From the NCBI RefSeq assembly GCF_051106095.1, contig NC_135794.1, positions 22,322,747 to 22,386,746 on the forward strand: DNA of 64,000 bases. Reading direction: 5' to 3'. Positions 36,927-46,872 of the stretch are shown in pieces. Positions within the stretch are counted from its first letter, which is position 1. Every line of letters starts with the position of its first letter. The translations under genes and the position numbers were made by a program. Under the pieces are notes generated by a model. That model saw only the letters and a list, made by a program, of their open reading frames with translations. It had not been told where the DNA came from and made no database searches. Source of the DNA: Pogona vitticeps (Eukaryota; Chordata; Lepidosauria; Squamata; Agamidae).

Positions 36927-39900
36927 CTTCAGTCCTCTACCCATGACCAGAGAGACGGGAAATGCATGGCAAATGTATGGAAAAGGCCTCTCTAGGATAA
37001 GGAGGGGGGCCTCTGAGTTGGCAATGGAAAGGGAGGTGAAAGAAGACAAGGGTTATATCAAATTCCACATGCTTGTTTAGGATGCCCCGGAGCACCACCC
37101 CAAGGAGAGGCTGATCACCCATTTTTGGAGTACGCCTAGAAAATTCGAGGAAAGGTGGCCGTAAGTGGGAATTGATTTGACGGCCCATAATTCGTAAGAC
37201 CCAGTAAAGGTGCCAAAAAGGGGGGGGGGGTGACAGCAAAATAAGGGGGGGGCAGAAATGGGAAAACTTACCTATGGGGGAAGGTGGGAGACAATGAACA
37301 CGGTGGCTGTTGAGCTTAGCATCAAAGAGAGACAGAGGAGGGGAGACGGGCTTGGGGGGGTAAAAATTGATGCACAGCAGATAGGATGTAGATCTAAGCT
37401 TTTCTCCTTCTGGCCTAAGACTAGAACCTGTGATGTAGCATTCAGGATAAAGATCCAAGTCCTTTTATACACGCCTCCCCCACACATAGTTACACTGTGG
37501 AACTCACTGCCACAAGATCCAGTGGTCGTTGCCAGCGTGGCACCCTTAAAAGAGGGCATGGTAGCTTCATGGAGGATAGTTTCCTAGTAATTATGGGCGC
37601 CAGGATGACTGTGTGTGTCAGCTTCAGTATCCAAGGTGGCATATCAGTTCCCTGGGGCATTTAAGATGCAGACTTACATCCATGTGGCCAGGGTTTATTC
37701 TACACAATCTGATCAGCAGGCGTCACAAACCCTTAGATGGTGTGTAGTCCTGGATGCAGGATCCCCACCTTTGATCAGGTCGTAAGCCCTGCTGACGTCG
37801 AATTTCCGGGCCCGGATGAAACAAAGGAAAAAAGCATCATCCTTGTTCTTCATTTTCTCTTCCACCGCCTTGCAGATGTCCTCGCCTCCTTTGGCTCTTT
37901 CGTGGACCATCTCCCGCAGCTCTTTGATGGCCGATTCTCGCCTCTCTGGCGTCTCGTTCAGTTCATCCTTCGCCTGTGAAGGATGGCATTGGAACAGGAC
38001 AGTATCACCTTCCCTGTATTCTAGGCAAACTGGGATTTGAATGGTTACCTTCCAAGACCTCCATGTTGCTAGATCAGTGGTTCTCAACCCGGGGTCCCCA
38101 GATGTTCTTGGACTACAACTCCCAGAAATCCTGGCCAGCACAGTGAGTCATGAAGGCTTCTGGGAATTGCAGTCCAAGAACATCTGGGGATCCCAGGCTA
38201 AGAACCATTGCATCTAGGGAGCAACACCTCAAGGCTGATGTAGGAACCTTTCTTGTGGACGTGGCTCTGACTCCATAGACGTTTTCAGTCCATTCCAGGT
38301 CAGATACGCTATCCAAGGTGCTGAACCCAGTTTGGGGCACAGAGTTCAGCAACTTCGCGATTGCCTTTGGAAAGTCGGAACAAAGGTGCCGAATGGATCA
38401 GCCACTCCTGTGAAAGCCCAAGAAGTCTCTGGCTGTCACGGCATGATGGCACATCCTTGGCTATTTTGGCTGTGGCTAAAGGGACTTATAGTCCATTAAA
38501 TTCCCAGAGGGGTATATACTCCCTCCCTTGCCTTTGGGGAAAACACACACCCCAGAGAGCATAGGGCTGAGGAATATGTTTAAGTGGAAGATATTTAAGG
38601 TCATATTTCCCAGACGTATTTCTCTGTGGCTCAGAAGGGGAAAAGAACAGTCCACTTAAGCCTCTTGACCTCAGGCAAGCAGTCCCACATGGTAAAGAGA
38701 GCATCCGCCAGGTAAAACTATTTATTTGGTTTTAATCTGGCTTAAATTGACTGTTCCTGGTGGGGGGGGGGGGACAGGCAGATGGCCTGGGACTGATTTC
38801 GGTTTGAAGAGATGGGCTATCAGTTCCAAATGGCCAGCTGAAGCTTGAAACCAACATGCAATGTCATTTACAAAGAGGCAGGAACTTGCCTTTAACGTCC
38901 AAGCTGCTTGGAAAGTTACTTTTAAAGCCCCTTTACCTGTTACTTTATCTTCCGCAGGTGGGAAATGACATTTTTTCAGACCCCCAGAGTGGATGCTCAA
39001 AAGAGGCCAGCGTTCTGCATTGAGAGTCTGATCGTCATCAAGATATTCCCACCTATGGATTTTTGGACTTTGTTTTATCTCCAGAGCCCCCTTATTCTCT
39101 GCAATTACTTTTAACCAGCAATAGATTGTCTAAGTTCATCTCAAGTCCTCGAAGTGGTCTTTTTGGTGTGGGTCCGCCCTCCCCACCAAGGCTCACCTTT
39201 TGCATGGTGTGCGCCGGGACCTTTTCGCTCTTCCCGAAGACCGGTCCGTGGTCCTTGGTGGTCAGCCGCTCCAGTTTGGCCCGCAAGGCCTGCTCCTCCT
39301 CGGAGACTATCCTGAACGTGCCAGTCTTGGGAACGAAAACCACATGAGAAGATGAGGTCCTGCCTGGCTTTTTGGGTTTAGGCATGTTTATAAACTGCTG
39401 GGGTCAGAAGATTTACACGCCGAGCAAAACATACTGTCAATGCCACACGCAAGATTCAAAGACGAGAATGATGTGGTTAAGGGTGAAGAAAGAAAGTTGG
39501 ATTATTTATTTTTATTAGATTTATTGTATTTCTATCCTACCCATCTAGAACTAAGGTTAATCTACGGATTAAACAAGAAAGGCTTGCAAAAAGCACATAT
39601 GTTTTCAACAGGAGTCTAAAATGGAGCCGGCAAGTTTTGGCCCTCTGGATGTTGCTGGCCGGTGGCTGCCATTCTTTCCTAAGCAGCACAGTCCATAATA
39701 GTGACACGGGGAGGGGATTTAAAGCCAGTAGCATCTGGAATATCACATTTCCCCACTCCTGGCCTACAAAACGGATGGACCATAACTGCCCGGGGTTTCA
39801 GGGAAGCACCGTTTTCAGAACTTTCATTTTGAGACACATTGCAGGCTTGATCAGGGTGTTTCGGCCCATCCGCTCTCCACTAAACAATGGGAGGGACCAG

Positions 39901-40844
39901 GTCACTGTGGCAGGGAGTTCCACAGGCTGAGTGTTTCAAGGGAGAAGGTGCTGTCTGAACCAAATTCACCTCCAAGGGTGGCGGGCTGCACCCTTTTCTT
40001 AATGCCACAAAAAGACTTACGACTAAGGCAAGATTTGAAAGCTATGCCCTTCTTGGCTCCCGGTTCAGATTCTTGTGGATTGCAACATGAGACGCTTGAC
40101 AAGGGTGGCCCCTGTCCCCACCTGTCCCCCAAGAAAGGGGTGGTGGTGTAAAGCATCACCAAAAAGATGCAGAGAGGTGGCTGTTTAGTCGGCATTTTAA
40201 AAAAAGCAAGTAATAATGCATCGCCTATGGATATGTATGGAATATCTATAATATCACACATGCTAATATCTGGGATGCCAAGTCAATAGCACCCCTTTCC
40301 CAGAGATATCAAAGGCAAACTCTAACACCGGGAGGCAGATCATCATGATGTCACTGGGGTGATGTCACTGAAAAGGAAGAAAAAGGGGGCAAACCAGGAG
40401 AGTTTTGGGTTACTGGCTTTGTGCCAAAGCTGGCAGGACCTGGATCAAAAAGAAGGTTCGGGAGTTATGGTGCTGATGCTCCACCCCGCCCCATTGGGGT
40501 CTGAAGGTACAATGGGCCCATGATCTCCACATCAGAAAAAATTAATTAAAAGGAGGAGCGACAGAGAAGAGAGAGTCCTTGTGGAGCCATCTAGAGAGAG
40601 AGAGACAGCAAGCCTAAGAGTTACAGGTGAAGTGATCCTGGAGTATATTTTATTTTTCAACACCCCCCCCCGGAGAGGTGAGGCAGGCTGAAAGGCAACG
40701 ATGGCCCAGCCCAAAGTTCTGCTGGGAGCAGAGGACCACCGCAGCCGTCCTAACAGGCCTCTAACAGCTCATCTGCAACGAGAACCACCTCCCAGAAAGG
40801 AGCAGACAGAACAGAGCAGGATTCGAACTCACCACAGAAGACAT
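31246..40844 (-). CDS. RLBP1: RLBP1, retinaldehyde-binding protein 1 / CRALBP (7 coding exons)
   Basis: CDS = complement(join(31246..31404, 32878..32988, 34228..34386, 34916..35094, 37769..37973, 39197..39325, 40833..40844)), 954 nt, 317 residues plus stop, the human length. Seen: a CRAL-TRIO N-terminal helical region at about residues 60-115, then the CRAL-TRIO lipid-binding fold at about 136-297. Glu202, Lys222, Met226, Arg151 and Arg234 are present at human numbering. Family knowledge: the protein binds 11-cis-retinal and 11-cis-retinol in retinal pigment epithelium and Mueller glia and supports the visual cycle; human R234W causes Bothnia dystrophy. All seven exons join at GT-AG sites. 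Residue 98 is Cys where human and, from memory, chicken have Arg. Otherwise it looks intact. It is convergent with ABHD2 and divergent from FANCI. Confidence 0.97.
31985..32325 (+). mobile_element. tRNA-headed SINE with LINE-like tail
   Basis: The head GTGGATAGAGGGGTGGACCA CGATTCAGGGGTTCAAATCC has A- and B-box-like parts. The tail GGGCGGGATATAAATCAAAT AAATAA is typical of lizard SINE/LINE 3' ends. The middle (about 32160-32250) is diverged and may be a separate insertion. Confidence 0.55.
32340..32577. mobile_element. tail-to-tail inverted SINE pair
   Basis: Plus-oriented SINE tail at 32341-32425 (TTAAATATCTCACCTACCTG). A minus-oriented SINE follows, with its tRNA-like head complement at 32505-32577 (GGATTCAAACTCAGGTCTCC). 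The shared block forms a 22-bp stem, 32340-32361 with 32437-32458, one mismatch. Confidence 0.65.
32878..32988 (-). CDS. RLBP1: RLBP1 coding exon 6 (residues 229-265)
   Basis: The acceptor aactcttag precedes 32988 and donor gtgagt follows 32878. It is 37 codons: [19 protein letters not shown] and [13 protein letters not shown]. It contains Arg234, the Bothnia-dystrophy position, and the ligand-pocket aromatic-rich HQPWYF. Confidence 0.96.
33361..33603 (-). mobile_element. L2-type LINE ORF2 C-terminal fragment
   Basis: The minus frame reads [20 protein letters not shown], then [16 protein letters not shown], the typical end of L2/Rex-type LINE proteins. The T-rich tract below 33361 fits the 3' end. 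A similar plus-strand fragment seems to abut at about 33640-33790. It lies in the RLBP1 intron between coding exons 5 and 6. Confidence 0.7.
34228..34386 (-). CDS. RLBP1: RLBP1 coding exon 5 (residues 176-228)
   Basis: The acceptor ttgatccag precedes 34386 and donor gtgaga follows 34228. It is 53 codons and encodes [37 protein letters not shown] and [10 protein letters not shown]. Glu202, Lys222 and Met226 fall here. Glu202 is implicated in CRALBP isomerase behaviour. Confidence 0.96.
34475..34790. repeat. possible decayed DNA-transposon relic rich in AGTTACTTTT
   Basis: AAGTAACTAGTTACAAGTAA at the left and GCAATGAGTTACTTTTG at the right share inverted AAGTAACT ends. The inside repeats GTTACTTTT. 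It is AT-rich against GC-rich neighbours, between RLBP1 coding exons 4 and 5. Boundaries and family are uncertain. Confidence 0.3.
34916..35094 (-). CDS. RLBP1: RLBP1 coding exon 4 (residues 116-175)
   Basis: The acceptor ctctccag precedes 35094 and donor gtctgt follows 34916. It encodes [16 protein letters not shown], then [19 protein letters not shown] with Arg151, and ends [11 protein letters not shown]. This starts the CRAL-TRIO domain. The donor gtctgt is non-consensus after position +2, but the in-frame join to ILRAYC is unambiguous. Confidence 0.95.
35834..36181 (-). mobile_element. near full-length tRNA-headed SINE, minus strand
   Basis: Reverse-complement copy of the 28163 family. 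The tail is at 35834 (AAGGTTCCCCTTGACATTTA) and the tRNA-like head is at about 36100-36181. It lies in the RLBP1 intron between coding exons 3 and 4, in transcription sense. Confidence 0.75.
36195..36320 (-). mobile_element. SINE fragment, minus strand
   Basis: AGGGCTTTCAAGGCAGGTGA GATGTTTAAGGAGTGGTTTT is the complement of the SINE 3' block seen at 32341. It abuts the SINE ending at 36181, so two SINEs lie end to end. Confidence 0.5.
36839..36922. repeat. (AC)n(AG)n compound microsatellite
   Basis: About 24 AC units followed directly by about 18 AG units. It lies in the RLBP1 intron between coding exons 3 and 4. Confidence 0.97.
37350..37590 (+). mobile_element. CR1/L2-type LINE 3' fragment
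   Basis: ACTGTGGAACTCACTGCCAC, then GAGGGCATGGTAGCTTCATG AGG-like text matches the recurrent LINE 3' block (GTGGAACTCACTGCCACAAGATG and TTCATGGAGGA). The left boundary is uncertain. It lies in an RLBP1 intron. Confidence 0.5.
37769..37973 (-). CDS. RLBP1: RLBP1 coding exon 3 (residues 48-115)
   Basis: The acceptor ccttcacag precedes 37973 and donor gtgggg follows 37769. It encodes [20 protein letters not shown] through [17 protein letters not shown], the CRAL-TRIO N-terminal helices. The segment reads [11 protein letters not shown]; position 98 (Cys, TGT) is Arg in human CRALBP. A hAT-type MITE sits about 100 nt upstream of its acceptor. Confidence 0.95.
38075..38210. mobile_element. 136-bp hAT-type MITE
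   Basis: Same family as 3698-3834: CAGTGGTTCTCAACCCGGGG at the left and AGGCTAAGAACCATTG at the right, with an inner CCAGATGTTCTTGG hairpin. It lies about 100 nt upstream of RLBP1 coding exon 3 in that intron. No clean 8-bp duplication remains. Confidence 0.7.
39197..39325 (-). CDS. RLBP1: RLBP1 coding exon 2 (residues 5-47)
   Basis: The acceptor gttcccaag lies before 39325 and donor gtgagc after 39197. It is 129 nt, exactly 43 codons, and encodes [20 protein letters not shown], then TKDHGPVFG and ending HTMQK. The sequence is very close to the bird protein. Confidence 0.95.
39895..39980 (-). mobile_element. small L2-type LINE fragment
   Basis: The minus strand reads [11 protein letters not shown] over 39902-39940, the WNSLP motif of L2-type LINE C-termini. 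The extent is uncertain. Confidence 0.4.
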
Positions 40845-40874
40845 GTTTTTCTTTTTCCCTAGTCCACGCGGCCA
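40833..40874 (-). CDS. RLBP1: RLBP1 start exon; only 12 coding nt (MSSV)
   Basis: On the minus strand, acceptor ctttcag is followed by a 42-nt exon (40874 to 40833). Its ATG is at 40844-40842, coding MSSV, and donor gtgagt follows. Joining to the next exon gives [16 protein letters not shown], matching the chicken type MSAVTGTFRIV and human MSEGVGTFRMV. This decides the start: a longer open frame into the next exon from 39385 ([12 protein letters not shown]) crosses the acceptor and is intronic. Confidence 0.88.
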
Positions 40875-41756
40875 CTGAAAGAAAAGAGGGAGAGGCAGAA
40901 GTGAACCCATAGCAGGAGGTGTGGCATCCCAAAGGACAGATCTCAGCATAGTTTCCAGCATAAGGGAAAGTGGGGAATGTGTGTGAAATGGATCGGCTCT
41001 CTCACCTTCCACCGCTACTACTCCAAAGTATAAAAGCACACTCCTTCCACTTTCCTTTCTATTCTGTTGTTTCTGATTAGCAGACATGCACAGTACCCCC
41101 CCCAAAAAAACCCAAACCCAAGTTAATTTTAAAGATGCCACCATTTTTTGCCTCACTTTTTTTATTTTTTATTTTTTATTTTGTTTTCACCTATAAAAAA
41201 AAGACCAAGTCATAATTTCCCAGGTCATGTACAGCACCAGCGAGAACTCTTGCAACACTCATAAAATGCAGCTCCCCCACATCTTTAACCACTAAACAGG
41301 CTGGCCGGCCAGCCAAATCTAACTCTCTCCACACCGGGGAGAATCACAGCGATTGAATTTTCCCGGCTTGGGTGTACGAGCGTTTTGCTTGATTTCTGTT
41401 TGTGTAAGTATGTACCATTTATTTCTGGTTTTATTTATTGTTTTGCAAATGTATCCATTCTTCAGATGAAAACATTCTCCAAATATTAAACATTCCAACT
41501 GGGAGTAAAGCGAAATTGACAGGTTCTTTTGTCAATGTCAGGAAATAACTTTGGGCAAGCTGGTTTGTTTTCTTAATCAAGGATCTAGAGGTTGCTTTCT
41601 CACTGGTCACAGATCTGTGGCCAAAGCTCAATAAATTCTAAGAACCGAGTTTTTGCAGACAGATTACATGCTACTGGAGGTTTCTCCCAGATGTAAACAA
41701 TGCATAAGGTGAAAAAGTACTCTGTAAGTATAAGATTCCTTCCTTCTAGCTTTCTA

Positions 41757-41833
41757 TCTTTTCCTTCCTTCCTTCCTTCCTTCCTTCCTTCCTTCCTTCC
41801 TTCCTTCCTTCCTTCCTTCCTTCCTTCCTTCCT
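41757..41833. repeat. (TTCC)n microsatellite
   Basis: About 18 uninterrupted TTCC units. It lies upstream of RLBP1 in the RLBP1-FANCI interval. Confidence 0.97.
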
Positions 41834-44644
41834 AGAGTGTTGTGCAATATACAATTATGTACATATATGAATGATAAGAAAAATTAAAAACCAATTAAAA
41901 TGTTTATTACAATTGGAAGTGTTTATTATAATTGGATCTTTTTTTGTGACCAGAAGTGGGCTACTTCAATAGTGCTATCTTGGCCATTTGCTAGATCTTT
42001 TTTATATATATACAGACATAAATTGTGTGCATTCAAGGGCTGCCTTGATTGAATTTCTCCACAGTCACAGAAAATTTGTCTTGTATCCAAATAGCCTCCA
42101 TTTTTACTTGATTATTCTTTGATCTTCCAACCTCGCTTCGAACTGTGAGATTGCATTAGTGTTGAGCTTGTTTTGGCTGTCTGTGTTTCGTGATGGGAAG
42201 CTTTTAACTGGTGTGTCACTCTTTGTGTAAAAATCATGAAAAATCAAGACTTTTTTGTGTCTATCTGTCTCTCTATTGATTGACCAACATCATTTATCTG
42301 TCTATCCATCTGTCCCTGATTAATCCAGCTATCCAAACTCTATCCCTCCTGGCAGTCTGACTGTGGATTATTTATTTTATTGCTATTTATGCCACTGTTC
42401 CCCAGATGTGCCTCTGGCAGGCCGTCATGCCTGAGCAGTCACGCTTTGCAAACAAAGCGCCTGTTTGCCCCCGAGACGACCAATCAGAAAATGAAATAGG
42501 CATTCATGCAAATACTCCGACTGTCCATACGGAACAGAGTCAAGCTTTCTAATTCTGCATATATACCTTGGAAAATTCACTCTTCCCCTGCCCAATAAGT
42601 AAGAGACCAGAGATGCTTTTTTAAAAAATAGATATTTCAGCAATGCACATGCAATTAGTACTACATACATGCTCAGATGTATATGGAAACTTTTTTTTGC
42701 TAAGCCTCCCAATTCCTTGGTTGTCACTTACAGGTGGGATCACCCTTTTTTCGGAGAGCATACGTTAAAGAGTAAAAGAAGCTGCCTTGAGCCACTCGGA
42801 CAGCTGGCTCTTTGAAATTTTCTGTAAAATGGGTCTCCAAGTTCTAACCAGACCAGCCAAGCACAAAACCTAGGATCCTTTTTTGGATAGCCCTTGAGAT
42901 ATTGCTGCACAACTGAAACGAAACACACATTTCCAAAGGGGGCACAAAACACTTTGATAGATGCAGAGTTTAGGAAACCATCAAGAGGGTTAGAAATCAA
43001 AACGTTTCCAGAAACCTGCGTCTGATGAGGCAGACATTTCATGAGCAGGGTGTAATTTTTCAGGAGTGGGGAAGGTTTTCTGCCTTGCTAGGAAAAGTAG
43101 AAATAAATTAAAGCAAACTGTTGGGGGGGGGGAATCAAGACGGGGATGAAAGCAACAGGGTGCTTCATCCGTTTTGTCAGAGGGGACAAGGCTAAGCCAG
43201 GTGGGCCAAAGAAAAACTGACTAGGCTAAAGAGAATTTTGTAAATTTTAGTGCTCGGAAGAGGGTGGAAAAACATTAAATTTGGAGGGATGGTCCCCAAA
43301 GGATGAAATACGTATTTCCCCTGTCATCGTAAGGGTGGAGGAAACCATGTGGCCAAGGAGAATCTTGGACTGAAAGCAATAATTTCTCATGCTCACCCAG
43401 AAACGTCGAGGAAGATCAACGAGGAATCCTTGAAGGATCTCAGGTGCGCCGAAAAGACTCCGACTCACGAAGGCGAGCGAAGGAGCGACGAAAAGGCCAG
43501 AGCAGAATGTCCAGAAACGCCGGGCGAAAGCTTTGTAGAGTCACCGGGTTGGGATTATGACCATCACAAGGCTATTGCTCAAAAACAGCTTTTTAATTAG
43601 GTCAGCGCAAACCAGGCGAGGGACCCCATTAAAAAATTAGGAAAGAGCAGATTGGGGGGGGGATGAGAGAGAGAGAGAGAAAGGGAGGGGGTTGAGAGAC
43701 CGAGAGCTCGCAAGCGGCCTTGGCGCACAGAAGCGCATGGCGGGGAGGCCCGGCGGGATGCTGGGGCCGATTAGCCAAGTATAAAAGCTGCTTATTGTGT
43801 AAGCGGGCCACACTCATTAGTGCAATGTACAGGATGGGATGGAAGATTTGGGGGGAGGGAGGTTGCCGTTTCATTTGTGGTGGGGGGGCAGTGGCCGTCG
43901 TGGTCCAGCACATGCGCGGGATGCCTGAAGAGCGAGATCCAGCCTTCGGCATTGCCCGTTCGCAAGGACGAGGGGAGAAGGAGGCTGACAGCATCCGGAG
44001 CATGGTCTCCTGGACCGTTTCCTATGGCACAGGCACTCATCCTGGCAATCCTCCGTAACCCACCCTCTCCCACACCCTCAGGAAAGATCAAAAATGCAAG
44101 AAATTCTGTTAATCCACACCAATTCCGTTGGGGTCCAGAGCAGGTCTTTTGTAAGGCCGGCGGTCCTTCATTACCCATCCCACACTCAACCCCACAGAGG
44201 TACGTATTCTGCGTTATAACAGGGATAACTTTTGTTATTGGGGAAATCCGCCCCACTCCAACTCCTAAGGCCACTGGCATTAAGATCAGAGGGGACACGT
44301 AGGTCTCGGTGAAGGGGTGCCGAAAATACGACTGTCCCAATTAATCAAAAACTCCCAGTGGTAGAACTCTGTGAGCCCCTCAGCCCCTGTTCTGGGCACA
44401 GTGTTACAGAGGCCATGAGGAGGGTTGCAAAATTTGGGTATAATATGCAATGTTTGATACGAGGTCCTTTCAAAACTTGCTTTTTAATTTTAAGGCATTT
44501 TAGAGATCATTCAAAGCAGGAAATCATCAAGTGTTATGCCATTCTTCGGTTAATTTGGCGAAATCTGTTGCTTTGATCCATCCTTTATTTGAGAAAATTA
44601 TTTTCTACTTGCACAATAAGAATTGCCTGCGGCAGGAGCCAAAG

Positions 44645-44684
<40 letters not shown>

Positions 44685-44689
44685 TGTGT
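44645..44689. repeat. (TC)n(TG)n compound microsatellite
   Basis: Eleven TC units followed by about eleven TG units. Confidence 0.95.
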
Positions 44690-44815
44690 TCAACAGGCTA
44701 GTTAAAATTTTTCATTTCAAAATTATATTTAAGAAAGTCACCCGGTGCCTGACATTCTACACGCAATCAAGTCTTCGATGTGATTTCCAGAGCGGCCTTC
44801 CTCAACGTGGGGCTC

Positions 44816-44872
44816 TTCCGATGGGCTGGATTACAAGACCTGCCCAGAGATGATGGGCCTTGTAGTGCCACC
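44816..44872. mobile_element. short palindromic MITE fragment
   Basis: GATGGGCTGGATTACAAGAC followed by GATGATGGGCCTTGTAGTGC resembles the same TTGGACTACAA-type hairpin element, strongly decayed. Confidence 0.35.
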
Positions 44873-45511
44873 CTTTTGCAAGGCTCTGGGTTGGAGAGAT
44901 CGTAACAAGAACGGGTGCGTGGGAGGTGCTGAACCCTGAAGCGTGACCACTCTCAAGGAAAACAACTGGAAATCATGATGCTTGCACAGAAGACAAAACA
45001 GAGACACACTGCAGGGTCGGTTTTACTATTAGGTAGCGTGATTAGCAGGAAGTTATAAGCAGCAGAACAGGGAGGAAATCTCCTGTGACACCAAAATCTT
45101 GCTACCTGTCCTGACAGGTAGACTTTCCTAGCCCTGCCATGTCATAGACAACATTGCTGGGTAAGGCCCCCGGAAACCCCAGCCGCAGCTCTGATTGCAA
45201 CTCTTGCTCCCATGTGGCACTTAATATTCAGGTCTGTAGTGGCGGAGGACTTTGGATAAGACCTGGCGATGCTGGAAAACCACTCTTTAGAGGTGAAAGG
45301 AAGAATTTGGGGACTATTCACCCCAAAGAATAAGTTGATTGGGCCCAGTTAAAGAGGGTGGTGGCCACCAATGGTCACTGCAAGACCATGGCCTTTTAGG
45401 AAAAGGAGGCAATCTGGTGGCCGAGGATGATGGGACTTGAAGGTCAAAGCCTCTGGAGAGCACCAGCTTGCTCCTTTTCCTCTCCAGTTTCGCGAGAACG
45501 GCGGTCTAAAG

Positions 45512-45645
45512 CAGAGGTTCCCAACCTCAGGTAATCCAGGTGTTCTTGGACTGCTGCTCCCCGAACACCCCCCCCGGTTGGTGGCAAAGGCTTCTGGGAG
45601 TTACACTCCAAGGACACTTGGGTGATCCAAGGTTGGGAGCCGGTG
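45512..45645. mobile_element. degenerate hAT-type MITE
   Basis: CAGAGGTTCCCAACCTCAGG at the left and CCAAGGTTGGGAGCCGGTG at the right form diverged terminal inverted repeats. The inside shares GTGTTCTTGGACTGC and TTCTGGGAGTTACACTCCAA with the other two copies. Confidence 0.65.
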
Positions 45646-46596
45646 TCCTGAACTGTGCTCGCGAGGGCCCTGCGGGTAAATGGATGGCGCCGCTGGGCAC
45701 CGAGCTGACGCAAGGCATGTTTTGCAAGAGCTGTGCTGAGATTTAAAGGATCCCAGATAACATGGCACCGGAGCGATGGGTGGGAAGCGATGAGAGAAAG
45801 CGATTAAGAGAGAACGAGGGAGATGAATTGTCAGCGGTGCTCTGGGGGGGGAGGCACGGATCGGGTTCAGCCAAAAGCCATCGTGGTATTTTGGAATCCA
45901 ACCCTCTATTTGTTTTTGTGCTCGCCTGTTCCAGAATTAGCATAGAGGGGAAAAAATCACCATCGTTTGTGCCTTGCACAAGTATTTGGCCTTCACAAAG
46001 CCACAGTGATATTAAGCATGAAAGGGAATGACTGCCAGATCCATCGGCTGCCGAAGGTTGGAGAGACCTCCATTCTAAGGACAAGAAGAAGCAGCCTCTT
46101 TGGTTGGAAGGACCCCCCATCCTTGCTCGGGTGGACGGGACGTTTGTATCCCCCTGGGTGATTTTGGAACACGGCCTCCCTCCGGTCGTCACCACCTCCG
46201 GTCGTCACCACCGGTTAGGGTGGTGGGAGTCGAAGGCCACAAAAAAAAAAAACCCAAAACAAACAAACAAACAAACCAACAACAACAACAAAAAAAAACA
46301 CCTCTCCGGCAAGGACCGTTTCCATCCATGTCTTGATCCCAAAAAGAGCCCTGAAGTACCGGCTGGAGAGGCCAACAACGCCCGGACAGGAGGCGGAGAG
46401 GTGGGCGCGCAGATCCCACGAGCGGAGTCTCCCGTGCAATGTGGATAGATGTTTCTCTTCCAATCGATGCTCCACACCCATCAGTTGTTTCAGACTAAAC
46501 TCCCCATCATCCGCAGCATGCATGACGGAGGGGAGATAGGATAGTCCTCTTCTAATCCTTTAAATGTCATCCAGAGGAAGGGCAGAGTCTGTCCTC

Positions 46597-46872
46597 GATC
46601 ATCCTGGAGTGCAGGACACGTAAGAATGGACTCCAGGTACAGGAAGCCAGATTTAGGCGGAATATCAGAAAACACTTATTAACTGTTAGAGCGGTACGAC
46701 AACGGAACCCATGACCTCGGGAGGTGGTGAGCGCTCCATCGCTGGAGGCACTCAAGAGAAAATGGGACCACCCTCAGCCCGATCTGCTTGGGTTGGGATT
46801 CCTGCCTCGAGCAGAGGGTTGGACTGGATGGCCTTTGAGGCCCCTTCTCACTCCATGATTTTATGGTTCTAC
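46597..46872 (+). mobile_element. CR1-type LINE 3' end
   Basis: It contains AGGTGGTGAGCGCTCCATCG and GGGTTGGACTGGATGGCCTT, ending near CCATGATTTTATGGTTCTA. This is the standard 3' region of amniote CR1 elements. It is 5'-truncated and intergenic between RLBP1 and FANCI. Confidence 0.75.

Noticed and set aside
36565-37049. Frames with poly-Cys-Val or poly-Thr-His
   Set aside because: Translations of the (AC)n(AG)n microsatellite.
39197-39385. Longer RLBP1 N-terminus starting at an in-frame ATG at 39385
   Set aside because: The extra residues lie upstream of a splice acceptor at 39326. The spliced form MSSVTGTFRIV matches birds and mammals.
41600-41854. Frame with repeated KEGR peptide
   Set aside because: A direct translation of the (TTCC)n microsatellite.
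43792-44340. Overlapping long frames on both strands (182 and 160 codons)
   Set aside because: Fortuitous open frames in GC-richer DNA, with no recognisable domain and no splice context.
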